A DNA stretch of 64,000 nt from Rosenbergiella collisarenosi (GCF_018494085.1 NZ_JABBFP010000006.1:1-64000); one strand, 5' to 3'; counted from the first letter of the stretch, positions 1 to 10,763 are shown. Made by a program: numbers and translations. The notes: generated by a model not told the origin, from the letters alone.

Positions 1-29
1 CGCTGCGTATCGTGCTTTGCCGTGTCAGT

Positions 30-90
30 GGATGCGCATTATAGGGAGTTCCGCTGAGAGCGCAAGGGATTATTTAATAAAAATAATCAG
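30..90 (-). promoter_or_regulatory. rRNA-operon P1-type promoter with UP element
   Basis: Read on the minus strand, a TTGCGC -35 box (60-65) is followed after 16 bases by a perfect TATAAT -10 box (38-43) and a GCGC discriminator. The sequence around and below the -10 (CTCCCTATAATGCGC, then CACTGACACGG) closely matches E. coli rrn P1 promoters. The A/T-rich stretch at 66-90 is placed like an UP element and runs into the murI stop codon. In E. coli murI is followed by rrnB, so an rRNA operon very probably starts just beyond the left edge. The 16-base spacer and G/C-rich discriminator are the known basis of ppGpp and growth-rate control. Confidence 0.85.
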
Positions 91-962
91 TTGCTGGAGA
101 TTCGTGCAATTTGCTTATTATTTGTAAGATTCTCTAAGATTTCGAAACCATATTGATGCAAAACGGGTAAAAGTGCGGCTAATTTATCATCTTCTTTTGT
201 GCAAAACGCAGTGTTGGGTAGCCCCATTGAGCTATTTATGTTGTTGTCCCTGAGTAAATAAATCGCTCGCCTCGCGATAGCAGAGCCAGAATCAATAAAT
301 AGCGTGTTTTCTGGAAAGACCTGTTCTAGCTCATCCTTTAATAAAGGGAAGTGAGTACACCCTAAAATAATCGTGTCAGGAACTGTGGTGAGATGTAACC
401 ATGGCTCCACGGCAGAGCGTACATCATCTAGGTCTACTTCTTGATGATGGAGTTTATGCTCCGCTAGTTCCACTAACGAAGATGCTCCTAACATCTCGAT
501 ACGACATCCTTCAGCAAATTGCTTGATAAGTTTATACGTATACTCTCGCTGTATCGTACCCTGCGTAGCGAGTAAACCAATGATGCCATTACGCGTCAAT
601 TGCGCAGCCGGTTTAATCGCGGGCACAACGCCTATCACTGGGAAGTCAAAAGTATGACGGAGCGGGGGGAGTGTAATCGTGCTGGCCGTATTGCAAGCAA
701 TCACTGCAAGGTCGATGGTATAACGTTGAGCTATCTGCTGCGTAATATGTAGCACACGCTCAATAATAAAAGCTTCCTGTTTCGTTCCATAGGGGAACCC
801 TTCATTATCGAAGACATAAAGATAATGAGCCATCGGTAGTAGCTTCTTTATTTCACTATAAACAGAAAGCCCCCCTACTCCAGAATCGATGATCAGTATT
901 GTTGGAGAGAGAGTTGGAGTACGGGCTGACTCTTCTGAAGGAGATTGAATCGGAATAACCAT
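87..962 (-). CDS. murI: glutamate racemase
   Basis: Glutamate racemase converts L-glutamate to D-glutamate in the cytoplasm for peptidoglycan synthesis. The 291-residue protein carries the Asp/Glu racemase fold signatures: DSGVGGLSV near residues 26-34, the first catalytic cysteine in ACNTAST (Cys90) and the second in GCTHFPLL (Cys202). The roughly 20-residue N-terminal tail before the fold resembles that of E. coli MurI, where it binds the UDP-MurNAc-Ala activator. The gene runs away from trmA; the btuB gene that lies between them in E. coli is absent. Its 3' end overlaps the UP element of the rrn-type promoter. Confidence 0.95.
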   Translation of the reverse strand: MVIPIQSPSEESARTPTLSPTILIIDSGVGGLSVYSEIKKLLPMAHYLYVFDNEGFPYGTKQEAFIIERVLHITQQIAQRYTIDLAVIACNTASTITLPPLRHTFDFPVIGVVPAIKPAAQLTRNGIIGLLATQGTIQREYTYKLIKQFAEGCRIEMLGASSLVELAEHKLHHQEVDLDDVRSAVEPWLHLTTVPDTIILGCTHFPLLKDELEQVFPENTLFIDSGSAIARRAIYLLRDNNINSSMGLPNTAFCTKEDDKLAALLPVLHQYGFEILENLTNNKQIARISSN

Positions 963-1044
963 TAATTTCTCGTACGCATCTGATTATGACAGTAATGATA
1001 TCATTCTCTACACAATTAACTCAGCAACTGATTACGAGAGAAAC

Positions 1045-1080
1045 TGGACATCGTATATAGAATCCCTACAATTCAGCGCT
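1045..1080 (+). promoter_or_regulatory. putative trmA promoter
   Basis: TGGACA (1045-1050) and TACAAT (1067-1072) are separated by 16 bases and followed by a G/C-rich TCAGCGC discriminator, 36 bases before the trmA start codon. Short spacing and a G/C discriminator are typical of stringently controlled stable-RNA promoters, and E. coli trmA is known to be controlled like rRNA. The assignment rests on box matches only. Confidence 0.5.
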
Positions 1081-1107
1081 GATCAGGTTATCCTATAGGT
1101 TCAATTT

Positions 1108-2208
1108 ATGACTCCGGAACATCTTCCCATAGCACAATACGATGCTCAGCTGACTGAAAAGCGCCAGCGCCTCAGCCACTTGTTATCATCTTATGAACAT
1201 CCAGAAATCGAGGTTTTCCGCTCCCCTGTGAGTCATTACCGTATGCGTGCGGAATTCCGTTTATGGCATGAAAATGACGACTTGTACCATATCATGTTCG
1301 ACCAACAAACCAAGTCACGGATTCGCGTCGAGCAGTTTCCGGCCGCAAGTGAGTTAATCAATCAATTGATGCCGATTATGATCGATGCACTAAAAAAGAA
1401 TCAGGTGCTGCGACATAAAGTATTTCAAATTGACTACCTCACTACTCTTAGTGGTGAAGCCTTAGTCACTCTTCTCTATCACCGTCCGCTACAGGATGAT
1501 TGGATCGCTGCCGCGCGTGACTTACGCGACAGCCTACGTGACCAAGGTTTTACTCTCGATATTATAGGCCGAGCCACTAAAACTAAAATTACATTAGATA
1601 AAGACTATATAGAAGAAGCACTCAACGTAAATGGTGAAACACTCGTTTATCGACAAGTTGAGAATAGCTTTACGCAACCTAATGCCGCTATCAATATTTC
1701 TATGCTCGAATGGGCACAGGCTATCACTGAGGATTCAACCGGCGATCTTCTTGAGCTATATTGCGGCAATGGTAATTTCTCTATCGCTCTAGCAAAAAAC
1801 TTTCAGCGAGTGCTTGCGACAGAAATAGCAAAACCGTCAGTGGAATCAGCGCAATACAACATCGCTGCCAATCATATTGATAATCTACAAATTATTCGAA
1901 TGTCAGCTGAAGAGTTTACGCAAGCCATGCAGGGCGTTAGGGCGTTTAATCGTCTGAAAGGTATCGACCTAAGCGCTTACAATTGTGAGACTATTTTTGT
2001 CGATCCACCGCGCAGTGGGCTTGACGAGCAAACGCTAGCTATGGTGCAGCAATATCCACGTATCCTTTATATATCCTGTAATCCAGAAACGCTTTGCGAA
2101 AACCTCTCGGTATTGGGAAAAACGCACACCATCTCACGTGTTGCGTTATTCGATCAGTTTCCCTACACCCATCATATGGAGTCTGGCGTTTTACTCACAT
2201 TACGCTAG
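1108..2208 (+). CDS. trmA: tRNA (uracil-5-)-methyltransferase
   Basis: TrmA makes 5-methyluridine at position 54 of tRNA (and position 341 of tmRNA) using S-adenosylmethionine. At 366 residues it has exactly the E. coli length. The SAM-binding motif [11 protein letters not shown] lies near residues 216-226, the DPPRSG motif near 299-304, the nucleophilic cysteine is Cys324 in SCNPETL, and the catalytic base is Glu358 in HMESGV. The gene is transcribed divergently from murI and convergently with fabR. The ribosome-binding site is weak; the start is chosen by family length. Confidence 0.96.
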   Translation: MTPEHLPIAQYDAQLTEKRQRLSHLLSSYEHPEIEVFRSPVSHYRMRAEFRLWHENDDLYHIMFDQQTKSRIRVEQFPAASELINQLMPIMIDALKKNQVLRHKVFQIDYLTTLSGEALVTLLYHRPLQDDWIAAARDLRDSLRDQGFTLDIIGRATKTKITLDKDYIEEALNVNGETLVYRQVENSFTQPNAAINISMLEWAQAITEDSTGDLLELYCGNGNFSIALAKNFQRVLATEIAKPSVESAQYNIAANHIDNLQIIRMSAEEFTQAMQGVRAFNRLKGIDLSAYNCETIFVDPPRSGLDEQTLAMVQQYPRILYISCNPETLCENLSVLGKTHTISRVALFDQFPYTHHMESGVLLTLR

Positions 2209-2245
2209 CGCTATGGAACCCTATTTTGAATAGGGTTCATCATTC

Positions 2246-2881
2246 TTACTCTTCGCTTTGTAGCGCCAATCGCTCTTGCTCTCGGCGGTACCAGTAGTAA
2301 GCACCTTTGGAAATCATCCTTAATTGCAGGACTAAACGCTCTTCAAGTAGTCGACGATGCGTCAGGTCGATATCCAAGGCCTCGGCCCCTGCGCTGAACA
2401 CAATAGTGACCATTGCCTCAGCCTGGGCTTCAGTAAAACTTCTCGGCATATGATTTTCGAGTTCTAAATAGTCAGCTAATTCAGCGATAAAATGTTGAAT
2501 CTCTCGTGCAACCGCTGCACGAAATGCAGAAGAGGTCCCCGACCGCTCGCGTAAAAGTAGCCTAAAGGCGTTTGGATTATTACCGATAAATTCCATAAAG
2601 GTCGCAACAGAGGTCCGAATAATGCTGCCCCCTTTAGCAATACGCTGTCGCGCTTGACGCATCAGCTGACGAAGCATAAGACCACTCTCATCAACCATAG
2701 TGAGTCCCAATTCATCAACATCCTTGAAATGTCGATAAAAAGAGGTTGGCGCGATCCCTGCCTCACGCGCAACTTCTCGTAGACTTAGGCTAGCAAAACT
2801 ACGTTCAGCACTGAGTTGACTAAATGCAGCTTCAACAAGTGCTCGCCTTGTACGTTCTTTTTGCTGCGCCCTAACGCCCAT
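2246..2881 (-). CDS. fabR: TetR-family regulator of unsaturated fatty acid synthesis
   Basis: FabR represses fabA and fabB in response to the unsaturated/saturated acyl balance. The protein has an N-terminal TetR helix-turn-helix ([20 protein letters not shown]) near residues 34-53 and then an all-helical ligand domain, with very high similarity to the E. coli protein throughout. An upstream in-frame ATG at 2905 would add eight residues but has no Shine-Dalgarno sequence. The ATG at 2881 is preceded by AAGG and gives the MGVRAQQKE start seen in homologues, so it is preferred (211 aa). yijD, the usual downstream partner in E. coli, is absent. The gene is divergent from sthA, as in E. coli. Confidence 0.93.
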   Translation of the reverse strand: MGVRAQQKERTRRALVEAAFSQLSAERSFASLSLREVAREAGIAPTSFYRHFKDVDELGLTMVDESGLMLRQLMRQARQRIAKGGSIIRTSVATFMEFIGNNPNAFRLLLRERSGTSSAFRAAVAREIQHFIAELADYLELENHMPRSFTEAQAEAMVTIVFSAGAEALDIDLTHRRLLEERLVLQLRMISKGAYYWYRREQERLALQSEE

Positions 2882-3072
2882 GACTTCTGCCTTTTTATCT
2901 TTCATGGTAAGACTATACCAAAGTTTCAGCGTACAGCGTCGGAAACATTATTACGCTCTGTTACTTAAATCTTTGCGCAGAAATGCGGAAAAAAGGTTTT
3001 ACCATTTAGCTAGTATCACGAAGATGTTAGAATCAGGTTGTAAAAATGTATAGAGAAATAGGACATATGGGT

Positions 3073-4473
3073 ATGAAACAGTCTTACGATTACGACGCCA
3101 TTGTCATTGGTTCCGGACCTGGTGGTGAAGGTGCAGCAATGGGCCTGGTTAAGCAAGGTGCTCACATTGCTGTTGTTGAACGCTATCACAATATCGGTGG
3201 TGGTTGTACGCACTGGGGGACAATTCCCTCTAAAGCTTTACGTCACGCTGTTAGCCGTATCATCGAGTTCAATTTGAACCCCCTATACAGCGATCACTCT
3301 CGCTTATTACGCTCCTCTTTTGCTGATATTCTTAGACATACCGAAAATGTCATCCAACAGCAAACAAATATGCGCCAAGGGTTTTATGAGAGAAACCACT
3401 GCGCGCTGTACCAAGGTGATGCACGCTTCATCGATGCACACACTATCGAACTCACGGCTCATGATGGCTCTGTCGAACTGCTTACAGCCGAGAAATTTGT
3501 CATCGCCTGTGGGTCACGTCCTTATCACCCCGATAACATCGACTTTACCCACCCGCGTGTCTACGATTCCGATTCGATCTTGGACCTAAAACACGAGCCG
3601 AGCCATGTCATTATCTACGGTGCTGGCGTGATTGGCTGCGAGTACGCCTCCATCTTCCGTGGTTTGGGCGTAAAAGTTGATCTGATCAATACCCGCGACC
3701 GTTTATTAGCGTTCTTAGACCAAGAAATGTCAGATTCACTCTCCTATCACTTTTGGAACAATGGGGTAGTCATCCGCCATAACGAAGAGTTCGAGAAAGT
3801 TGAAGGTGTCGAAGATGGGGTGATTATGCACCTCAAATCTGGTAAGAAGATGAAAGCCGACTGCTTATTATTTGCTAATGGACGGACAGGTAATACCGAT
3901 TCGCTCTCTTTAGAAAATGCAGGGCTTGAGGCAGATGGCCGCGGCTTACTAAAAGTCAATAACATGTACCAGACTAGCCAGCCTCATATTTTCGCAGTAG
4001 GCGACGTTATCGGTTATCCAAGCCTAGCCTCAGCAGCTTACGACCAAGGTCGTATCGCTGCACAAGCCATCGTCAAGGGCGAAGCGACTGCGCATCTGGT
4101 CGAGGACATACCAACAGGTATCTATACTATTCCGGAGATTAGCTCAATTGGGAAAACCGAACAGCAATTAACGGCTATGAAAGTGCCGTACGAAGTGGGT
4201 CGCGCGCAATTCAAGCACCTCGCACGTGCGCAAATCGTCGGTATGAATGTTGGTAGCCTTAAAATTCTTTTCCATCGTGAAACGAAAGAAATTTTGGGCA
4301 TTCACTGCTTCGGTGAGAGGGCCGCTGAGATCATTCATATCGGCCAAGCCATCATGGAGCAGAAGAACGGTGGTAATACGATCGAGTACTTCGTGAATAC
4401 CACCTTTAACTATCCAACGATGGCTGAAGCCTATCGCGTTGCAGCGTTAAACGGCTTAAATAGGCTGTTTTAG
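3073..4473 (+). CDS. sthA: soluble pyridine nucleotide transhydrogenase
   Basis: SthA (UdhA) is a soluble FAD flavoprotein that transfers hydride between NADPH and NAD+, mainly disposing of excess NADPH. The N-terminal FAD-binding [10 protein letters not shown] motif, the family-typical [15 protein letters not shown] segment (which lacks the redox disulfide of lipoamide dehydrogenases), the central NAD-binding [11 protein letters not shown] motif and the C-terminal dimerization domain are all visible. Three in-frame ATGs lie close together. The one at 3073 stands 9 bases after AGGA and gives 466 residues, the E. coli length, so it is used here. Its last 18 bases overlap the end of the convergent oxyR gene. 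Confidence 0.95.
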   Translation: MKQSYDYDAIVIGSGPGGEGAAMGLVKQGAHIAVVERYHNIGGGCTHWGTIPSKALRHAVSRIIEFNLNPLYSDHSRLLRSSFADILRHTENVIQQQTNMRQGFYERNHCALYQGDARFIDAHTIELTAHDGSVELLTAEKFVIACGSRPYHPDNIDFTHPRVYDSDSILDLKHEPSHVIIYGAGVIGCEYASIFRGLGVKVDLINTRDRLLAFLDQEMSDSLSYHFWNNGVVIRHNEEFEKVEGVEDGVIMHLKSGKKMKADCLLFANGRTGNTDSLSLENAGLEADGRGLLKVNNMYQTSQPHIFAVGDVIGYPSLASAAYDQGRIAAQAIVKGEATAHLVEDIPTGIYTIPEISSIGKTEQQLTAMKVPYEVGRAQFKHLARAQIVGMNVGSLKILFHRETKEILGIHCFGERAAEIIHIGQAIMEQKNGGNTIEYFVNTTFNYPTMAEAYRVAALNGLNRLF

Positions 4474-5373
4474 TACGTCTGCCGGTAGTGCGTACATGTG
4501 CGCGCTAATCGCCTCTGCAAGTTGCTCATAGCGGCTTCGCAGAGGTGAACCAGGGCGATAAATTAGCGCAATTGTGCGTTGTGGTACTGGTGATTCACAG
4601 CCAATATAACAAACACCATCTCTTTCACGCTCGCTCGGCACGGCTAATGCCGGCATCAGGGTCACGCCACTTCCCGCCGCAACCATGTTCCGCAGAGTCT
4701 CAAGACTCGTCGCCCGAAAATGTGTGTCTTCGTCCGCTCCCGCCTGAAAACAGAACCCCATTGCCTGATCGCGTAGACAGTGTCCATCTTCCAACATCAA
4801 TAATTTCTCCCCTGAAAGATCTGCCATCTGGATAGATTGACGGTCACGCCACGGGTGATCACTGTATACGGCTAACTTCATCGGTTCGTCAAAAAGGGGA
4901 ACCTCAATGAAAGCTTCAGACTCTTTTACCAATGCCATAATTGCGCAATCTAATTTACCACTATCAAGTTGCGTCAGTAGCTGATGCGTTTGTGCTTCGT
5001 GGAGGTACATCTCAAGTTTTGGGAAGCTTTTGTGAAGCATAGGGATAATGTGCGGTAGCAAGTACGGACCGACAGTGGGGATTAGTCCAATGTGTAGCGG
5101 CCCCGACATGGTTTCACCTTGTTGGCTGGCCATTTCCTTCAAAATTTTAACTTCGCGTAATACCGTCCGTGCCTGATCGACGAGAAGTAACCCCGCTTGT
5201 GTAAATAATACCTTGCGGCTGGTTCTTTCCAGCAACATTACTCCTAACTCATCTTCTAGCTTACGGATCTGCCCACTCAAGGTAGGTTGGCTAACATGAC
5301 AAGCATCAGCCGCTCGTCTAAAATGACGATGTTCTGCGAGAGAAACAAGATATTCCAGATCACGGATGTTCAT
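4456..5373 (-). CDS. oxyR: hydrogen peroxide-sensing LysR-type regulator
   Basis: OxyR activates peroxide-defence genes when peroxide oxidizes two cysteines to a disulfide. The 305-residue protein has an N-terminal LysR helix-turn-helix (residues about 18-37) and a periplasmic-binding-like sensor domain. Both redox cysteines are present exactly at Cys199 (DGHCLRDQ) and Cys208 (GFCFQ). The ATG at 5373 follows a strong GGAAGG and matches the family start MNIRDLEYL; a longer frame to 5415 is not needed. It is divergent from the peroxiredoxin-glutaredoxin gene, with an OxyR operator between them that probably mediates both autorepression and activation of the neighbour. Confidence 0.96.
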   Translation of the reverse strand: MNIRDLEYLVSLAEHRHFRRAADACHVSQPTLSGQIRKLEDELGVMLLERTSRKVLFTQAGLLLVDQARTVLREVKILKEMASQQGETMSGPLHIGLIPTVGPYLLPHIIPMLHKSFPKLEMYLHEAQTHQLLTQLDSGKLDCAIMALVKESEAFIEVPLFDEPMKLAVYSDHPWRDRQSIQMADLSGEKLLMLEDGHCLRDQAMGFCFQAGADEDTHFRATSLETLRNMVAAGSGVTLMPALAVPSERERDGVCYIGCESPVPQRTIALIYRPGSPLRSRYEQLAEAISAHMYALPADVLKQPI

Positions 5374-5391
5374 TAATTCCCTTCCTTTATG

Positions 5392-5428
5392 ATAGGTCGT
5401 AACGATAGGTAGCATAGCAATGAACGAT
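5392..5428. promoter_or_regulatory. predicted OxyR operator
   Basis: Four tetrads occur at the spacing OxyR requires: ATAG (5392-5395), CGAT (5403-5406), ATAG (5414-5417) and CGAT (5425-5428), each separated by 7 bases. The known motif is ATAG-N7-CTAT-N7-ATAG-N7-CTAT, so each right-hand tetrad differs by a single base. It lies just upstream of the oxyR start and about 80 bases upstream of the peroxiredoxin-glutaredoxin gene. Confidence 0.7.
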
Positions 5429-5508
5429 TAGCCCTATCAAGGAATGTCTTATATTATTCAGTCAACAAAGAGTCAACCTACATTAAATATTAAATAGTGG
5501 AGCACAAC

Positions 5509-6243
5509 ATGCCATTAGAGAATCAAGAAGGTAAAAACGTCCCGCAAGTCACTTTTCATACCCGTCAGGGCGACAAGTGGGTCGATCTGAGCACCGACGA
5601 TTTATTCAAAAATAAAACAGTCATTGTTTTCTCTTTGCCTGGTGCGTTCACCCCTACGTGCTCGTCTAGCCATCTTCCTCGTTATAACGAGCTGCACAGT
5701 GTCTTTGCGGCGCATGGCGTCGATGAAATCCTATGCGTATCCGTGAATGATACTTTCGTTATGAATGCATGGAAACAAGACCAACACGCTGAGAAAATTA
5801 CTTTTATCCCAGACGGTAATGGTGATTTTAGCCGCGGTATGGGCATGCTTGTGGGTAAAGATGACTTAGGGTTCGGCGAGCGTTCATGGCGTTATTCGAT
5901 GCTCGTTCGCGATGGCAAAATTGAGAAAATGTTTATTGAGCCAGATCTACCGGGCGACCCGTTCGAAGTATCAGATGCAGATACTATGCTTAAGTATTTG
6001 GCACCTGACCACAAACTCCAAGAGTCTGTCTCGATCATCACCAAGCCTGGCTGTCCTTTCTGTGCAAAAGCGAAGCAGTTATTGCAAGACAAAGGTCTAC
6101 AATATGAAGAGTTGGTGTTGGGACAAGACGCTACCACTGTTAGCTTACGCGCGATCACTGGCCGCTCAACCGTACCACAAGTCTTTATCGGAGGCCGCCA
6201 CATCGGGGGCAGCGACGACTTAGAAAAACATTTCGCAGTATAA
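5509..6243 (+). CDS. peroxiredoxin-glutaredoxin fusion (glutathione peroxidase)
   Basis: This two-domain protein reduces peroxides with glutathione, like the hybrid Prx5 of Haemophilus influenzae. Residues about 1-165 are a Prx5-type peroxiredoxin with peroxidatic Cys51 in [12 protein letters not shown]. Residues about 172-244 are a glutaredoxin with the active-site pair Cys182/Cys185 in KPGCPFCAK and the cis-proline STVPQVF segment. The frame can open at GTG 5497, but ATG 5509 lies 6 bases after GGAG and is preferred (244 aa). In E. coli the slot beside oxyR holds the oxyS RNA; here a direct peroxide-scavenging enzyme takes that place. A strong terminator follows. Confidence 0.93.
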   Translation: MPLENQEGKNVPQVTFHTRQGDKWVDLSTDDLFKNKTVIVFSLPGAFTPTCSSSHLPRYNELHSVFAAHGVDEILCVSVNDTFVMNAWKQDQHAEKITFIPDGNGDFSRGMGMLVGKDDLGFGERSWRYSMLVRDGKIEKMFIEPDLPGDPFEVSDADTMLKYLAPDHKLQESVSIITKPGCPFCAKAKQLLQDKGLQYEELVLGQDATTVSLRAITGRSTVPQVFIGGRHIGGSDDLEKHFAV

Positions 6244-6275
6244 ATATCGATAAGAAGAAAGTGCCACACCAGGGT

Positions 6276-6304
6276 AGCGGACGAATTTTCGTCCGCTTTT
6301 TTTT
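6276..6304. terminator. terminator between prx-grx and argH
   Basis: An inverted repeat (AGCGGACGAA at 6276-6285 with TTCGTCCGCT at 6288-6297) is followed by a run of T to 6304. It terminates the peroxiredoxin-glutaredoxin transcript and ends right at the argH stop codon of the convergent arginine operon. Confidence 0.88.
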
Positions 6305-7676
6305 ATGCTAGCCGTACGCGAGCTTGTTCAATCGCGTAAGCGACTTGTTCACCAGCAACACCGCCTTTCGCATTACGCTTATCGAGACAAGACTGAAGCG
6401 AAAGTAGAGGATAAACATCTGCCTCTATCGTGTTGCTAAACTGTTTGAAATATTCCAGCGAGAGTTGTTCAAGAGGAATACCTTGTTTAATGGCTGCAAC
6501 GACCACTTCACCGACAATATGATGCGCTTCACGGAAAGGGACACCCTTAGCCACTAGATAATCCGCCAACTCTGTGGAGTTCGCATAGCCTTGTTCCGCC
6601 GCTTCTTGGCAGCGTGCACGATTTAGTTGAATATCTTCCAATACCAGACAGCTCATATGTAGGCACTCTAGCCATGTATCGAGTGCATCAAATAAGCCCT
6701 CTTTATCCTCTTGCATATCCTTATTGTAAGCTAGAGGAAGCCCCTTAAGCGTCATCATCATGCCCGTGAGTGCCCCTTGTACTCGCCCACATTTCCCGCG
6801 GATAAGCTCTAGCGCATCCGGGTTTTTCTTCTGTGGCATTAATGAGGAGCCCGACGTCACCTTATCTGATAACTCAATAAATCCAGCCTCTCCAGAATTA
6901 AAGAAAATCATATCTTCTGCAAAGCGTGATAAGTGTATCATGCTGATAGAGGCATGACTCATCAACTCCAACGCATGGTCGCGGTCAGAGACAGAGTCGA
7001 GGCTGTTACGGGTGGCGCTGGAAAATCCTAACCAGTCGGCTAATTGCTCACGATCGATGGGGTATGCCGTTCCTGCTAGAGCACCGCATCCTAATGGGCT
7101 CACATCAATGCGCTTCAGTGCATCCTCTAAACGGCTCTCATCGCGTGCGAGCATCTCGGTATAAGCCAAACACCAGTGAGCAAAAGTAATAGGTTGCGCA
7201 CGTTGTAAGTGCGTATAGCCTGGCATAACAACATCTTGATGTGCTGACGCTGTCTCAACAAGAGCGCTCTGTAAGGCTCTTACTGCGCTGATCAGTTCAG
7301 CTACCTGAAACTTACACCATAATTTTAGGTCGGTCGCAACTTGGTCATTACGGCTACGTCCCGTATGAAGCTTTTTACCTAACGCCCCTACCTTCTCAAT
7401 AAGCTTACCTTCGACCCAACTGTGGATATCTTCGGCATCACTCTCCAGGATCTGCATCGGGTTTTCACGCACTTCACTTAGTAATGCAACCAGAGCCTGC
7501 TCAAGTCGTTGTTGCTCTTCAGCCGTGAGCACATTAACGGTAACCAAAGCCTTCGACCACGCTACCGACCCCGTAATATCTTGCTCAGCCAAACGATAGT
7601 CAAAGCGTAATGAGTCGTTGAAATGTTTGAACCGTTGATCGGCTGCCTGAGTGAACCGCCCGCCCCACAATGCCAT
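6303..7676 (-). CDS. argH: argininosuccinate lyase
   Basis: ArgH splits argininosuccinate into arginine and fumarate, the last step of arginine synthesis. The 457-residue protein matches E. coli ArgH in length. It shows the fumarase/aspartase superfamily signature [12 protein letters not shown] (catalytic serine loop), [13 protein letters not shown] and the TPGYTHLQ-like segment [12 protein letters not shown]. The ATG at 7676 follows AGGAGAG; a longer frame to 7721 lacks support. It is the last gene of argCBGH, 53 bases after argG. Confidence 0.95.
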   Translation of the reverse strand: MALWGGRFTQAADQRFKHFNDSLRFDYRLAEQDITGSVAWSKALVTVNVLTAEEQQRLEQALVALLSEVRENPMQILESDAEDIHSWVEGKLIEKVGALGKKLHTGRSRNDQVATDLKLWCKFQVAELISAVRALQSALVETASAHQDVVMPGYTHLQRAQPITFAHWCLAYTEMLARDESRLEDALKRIDVSPLGCGALAGTAYPIDREQLADWLGFSSATRNSLDSVSDRDHALELMSHASISMIHLSRFAEDMIFFNSGEAGFIELSDKVTSGSSLMPQKKNPDALELIRGKCGRVQGALTGMMMTLKGLPLAYNKDMQEDKEGLFDALDTWLECLHMSCLVLEDIQLNRARCQEAAEQGYANSTELADYLVAKGVPFREAHHIVGEVVVAAIKQGIPLEQLSLEYFKQFSNTIEADVYPLLSLQSCLDKRNAKGGVAGEQVAYAIEQARVRLA

Positions 7677-7729
7677 GGTAACTCTCCTGAGAAATAGATA
7701 AAGAGGTGGCCTCACGGCCACCCAAAAAC

Positions 7730-8938
7730 TTATTGTTGTTTTAATGCCCGGATACGAGAAGACAGCGAGTAAAGGCGAATAAATCCTTCCGCATGGCTAT
7801 GATCATACACCTCATCTTCGCCAAAGGTCGCGAATTCTTCAGAATACAGGCTATTGTCGGATTTCTTTTTAATTGCCGTAGCATGCCCTTTATAAAGACG
7901 GATAACGACTTCGCCATTCAGCTCTTCCGCTAACGATTCAGCTGAGGCTTGCAGCGCTTTGCGGATCGGGGTAAACCAACGACCATCGTAAACAACGTAA
8001 GACATCTCTAAGCCGAGCTGCTCACGCCATTTGAAACTGTCACGGTCTAGAACCAGTTGCTCAACTGCACGTAACGCGTTGACCATAATAGTCCCGCCCG
8101 GGGTTTCATAGCAGCCACGCGACTTCATACCGACTAAACGGTTCTCGACAATATCAATCCGGCCAACGCCATGTTTGGCACCCAGGACATTCAATTTTTC
8201 TAATGCTTGGAACGGGCTTAGTCTCTCACCATTCACGGCGACTACTTTGCCTTTCTCTACCGACAGGGTAATTTCTTCAGGTTGGTCTGGTGCGTCTAGG
8301 GGATCGACGGTCCAGACCCAGCAATCTTGGTTCGCAGCATTAGCAGGGCTTTCTAATACACCGCCTTCTGTAGAGATATGCCACGCATTTTCATCACGAC
8401 TGTAGATTTTTTCTAAACTCGCGGTAGTCGGGATATCGCGCTGTTTGAGGTAATCGAGTAAAGCCTCACGAGAACGTAGATCCCATTCACGCCACGGCGC
8501 AATGACTTTTAACTGTGGTGCTAAAGCCGCATAAGTACTTTCGAAGCGTACTTGGTCATTACCTTTACCCGTCGCACCGTGACACAGTGCGTCCGCACCC
8601 ACTTTCAGCGCGACTTCAACTTGAGCCTTAGCGATAATGGGACGCGCCATAGAGGTACCCAGTAGGTAAGTGCCTTCGTACAGCGCACCAGTCTGCAACA
8701 CTGGGTACACATACTCACGGATAAACTCTTCACGTAGGTCGACGACGTGACATTCGCTGGCTCCAGACTGCATCGCCTTTTTCTCTACACCTTCTAAATC
8801 CGCAGGATCTTGGCCAACGTTGGCGACAAACGCGACAACCTCACAGCCATAATTCTCTTTTAACCAAGGGATAATCGCCGAGGTGTCAAGACCGCCTGAA
8901 TACGCTAAAACGATTTTATTAATATTGTGAGTTTGCAT
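7730..8938 (-). CDS. argG: argininosuccinate synthase
   Basis: ArgG joins citrulline and aspartate with ATP to form argininosuccinate. The 402-residue protein begins with the N-type ATP-pyrophosphatase P-loop ([10 protein letters not shown], residues about 12-21) and has the citrulline/aspartate-binding [13 protein letters not shown] segment. It belongs to the roughly 400-residue class typical of Erwinia, Yersinia and Serratia clusters, not the 447-residue enzyme encoded elsewhere in E. coli. Position between argB and argH supports one argCBGH transcript. Confidence 0.95.
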   Translation of the reverse strand: MQTHNINKIVLAYSGGLDTSAIIPWLKENYGCEVVAFVANVGQDPADLEGVEKKAMQSGASECHVVDLREEFIREYVYPVLQTGALYEGTYLLGTSMARPIIAKAQVEVALKVGADALCHGATGKGNDQVRFESTYAALAPQLKVIAPWREWDLRSREALLDYLKQRDIPTTASLEKIYSRDENAWHISTEGGVLESPANAANQDCWVWTVDPLDAPDQPEEITLSVEKGKVVAVNGERLSPFQALEKLNVLGAKHGVGRIDIVENRLVGMKSRGCYETPGGTIMVNALRAVEQLVLDRDSFKWREQLGLEMSYVVYDGRWFTPIRKALQASAESLAEELNGEVVIRLYKGHATAIKKKSDNSLYSEEFATFGEDEVYDHSHAEGFIRLYSLSSRIRALKQQ

Positions 8939-8965
8939 TATAGATCCTTGAAAATATTCATTAAT

Positions 8966-9742
8966 TTACGCAACAATTCGTGTACCAATGGCTAAGCCAT
9001 TAAATAAGTCTGGCAGTTTTTCAGCATGTCGCCAGCTGGCAATATCAACCGGTCTGTTCAGGGTACGCGCCGCATCTAATGCAGCATTGACTTTAACAAT
9101 CATCCCGTCGGTAATAATGCCTTGATCAATCAATGTTTCTGCCATCTTAGCCGACATCTGATCAATTTTTTGCCCTTTACCATCTAGGATACCGCTAACG
9201 TCGGAAAGCAGAATTAAATCTGCTCCTAAGGCTGCCGCTAACGCTGTCGCCGCTTGGTCTGCATTAACGTTCATCAGCTGCCCCCCATCAGTAATACCGA
9301 TAGAACTGATAATTGGCAAATATTCAGCGGCTAAAAGTGTCTGTAATAATGCTGGATTTCCAGCAGAGGCATGACCGACATGACCTAGCGACTCGTCCAA
9401 TTGCGTGACTTGCGTAATATTGCCATCTCCCAGAGATAGCCCTACGGCTGGGATAGCATATTTTTTTGCCCACGCTAACAGGGTCTTATTCGCCGTCCCG
9501 GCCAGCGCACCAGTAATAATATCGATTTGGTCGGCCGGGGTTACGCGTAAGCCATTCTGTTTCTTAACGGGGAGATTAAGCTGCCCCATCAACTCGTCAA
9601 CTAAGCAACCACCACCATGAACGATCACTAACTGTCGTTGGTGCTGCATACGATAGTGTTGTAACGCTTCGAAGAGACGCGCAAGCGCTTCTTCACTGTC
9701 TAACAACACGCCACCTACTTTGATAATTAATGGATTTGCCAT
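8966..9742 (-). CDS. argB: acetylglutamate kinase
   Basis: ArgB phosphorylates N-acetylglutamate, the second step of arginine synthesis. The 258-residue protein has the amino-acid-kinase signatures IKVGGVLL at the N-terminus, [13 protein letters not shown] near residue 45, and the C-terminal [14 protein letters not shown] segment. Length equals E. coli ArgB. A longer frame starting at 9790 would run into argC; the ATG at 9742 gives the conserved [11 protein letters not shown] start. It begins 16 bases after argC, consistent with an operon. Confidence 0.95.
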   Translation of the reverse strand: MANPLIIKVGGVLLDSEEALARLFEALQHYRMQHQRQLVIVHGGGCLVDELMGQLNLPVKKQNGLRVTPADQIDIITGALAGTANKTLLAWAKKYAIPAVGLSLGDGNITQVTQLDESLGHVGHASAGNPALLQTLLAAEYLPIISSIGITDGGQLMNVNADQAATALAAALGADLILLSDVSGILDGKGQKIDQMSAKMAETLIDQGIITDGMIVKVNAALDAARTLNRPVDIASWRHAEKLPDLFNGLAIGTRIVA

Positions 9743-9758
9743 AATCGTTGACTCTTTT

Positions 9759-10763
9759 TTAAAGTAAGGAGACGGTCGGCGCAAAGCCAAACCGGATATT
9801 CAAGCACTGCACGGCTTGCGAAGCTGCCCCTTTCAATAAGTTATCTTCCACGCTAACCAAAATAAGATGCTTTCCTTCAACCGCGAAACCGATATCGCAG
9901 AATGGAAGGCCTATCACACCTTTAAGCGCGGGAACGCCTTCATCGTAAAGCCTTACAAGCGGCTGATTATCATAAGCTTGATGAAAAATGGCTAAGATCT
10001 CTTCACGCGAAACCGCTGTTCTTAACTGACAAGTGATTGTTTCTGAGATGCCTCGCGGAAAGTCTCCTAAATGAGGAGTAAAGATAACCGAGGTTCCAAG
10101 ATGTGCCGCAATCTCAGGTTGATGCCGATGCGTGAAAATACCGTAGGGTTGTAAGCTCACCTCACATAAGCTGGTTTTCAGCGCAGCCTTACGTCCAGCA
10201 CCACTGACACCACTAGTTGCGTTGATGACTGGCCAGAATTCAGTATTCAGCAACTGACGGTCTAATAGGGGTTTTAATGCTAACTGCGCGGCGGTCGGGT
10301 AGCAGCCGGGTACAGCCACAAGCTGAGCGGTCAGTATTTTATCTGCCTGCCATTCTGCTAGTCCATATACCGCTTTGGCTAGCCAGTCAGGATGCTGATG
10401 GGTAAATCCATAGTAGCGAGTATAAAAATCTGGGTCGTTGACGCGGAAGGCTCCTGACAAGTCGAAGACTGTACAGCCTGCTGCAAGGAATATTGGCGCT
10501 AAATCGTGGCTAATTTCATGCGCTGTTGCTAAAAAAACAATGTCATGTTGGTCGGCTAAAGCTTGTGGATCAGTCATTCCCTGCAGAGTGAGGTCGAGAC
10601 GACCTTTGAGTTGCGGATAAAGATCTGATAATAATTTACCGGCATCGGCACTTTGTGCAGAGACCGCAATGGTCGCGAGGTTTACTTCTGGGTGACGATT
10701 TAAGTAAGTTGCCAGCTCCGCACCAGCGTATCCACTAGCGCCAACAATCAATGCATTTAACAT
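9759..10763 (-). CDS. argC: N-acetyl-gamma-glutamyl-phosphate reductase
   Basis: ArgC reduces acetylglutamyl phosphate to the semialdehyde with NADPH. At 334 residues it matches E. coli ArgC. The nucleotide-binding start [16 protein letters not shown] and the catalytic cysteine in [16 protein letters not shown] (near residue 154) are present. It is the first gene of argCBGH and divergent from argE, with a paired ARG box between them. Confidence 0.95.
   Translation of the reverse strand: MLNALIVGASGYAGAELATYLNRHPEVNLATIAVSAQSADAGKLLSDLYPQLKGRLDLTLQGMTDPQALADQHDIVFLATAHEISHDLAPIFLAAGCTVFDLSGAFRVNDPDFYTRYYGFTHQHPDWLAKAVYGLAEWQADKILTAQLVAVPGCYPTAAQLALKPLLDRQLLNTEFWPVINATSGVSGAGRKAALKTSLCEVSLQPYGIFTHRHQPEIAAHLGTSVIFTPHLGDFPRGISETITCQLRTAVSREEILAIFHQAYDNQPLVRLYDEGVPALKGVIGLPFCDIGFAVEGKHLILVSVEDNLLKGAASQAVQCLNIRFGFAPTVSLL

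Noticed and set aside
3016-3213. Minus-strand 65-codon frame at the sthA start
   Set aside because: Antisense shadow of sthA with no ribosome-binding site or family features.
5892-6269. 125-codon minus-strand frame inside the peroxiredoxin-glutaredoxin gene
   Set aside because: Shadow of a strongly conserved gene on the other strand; Ser/Pro-rich composition typical of antisense frames.
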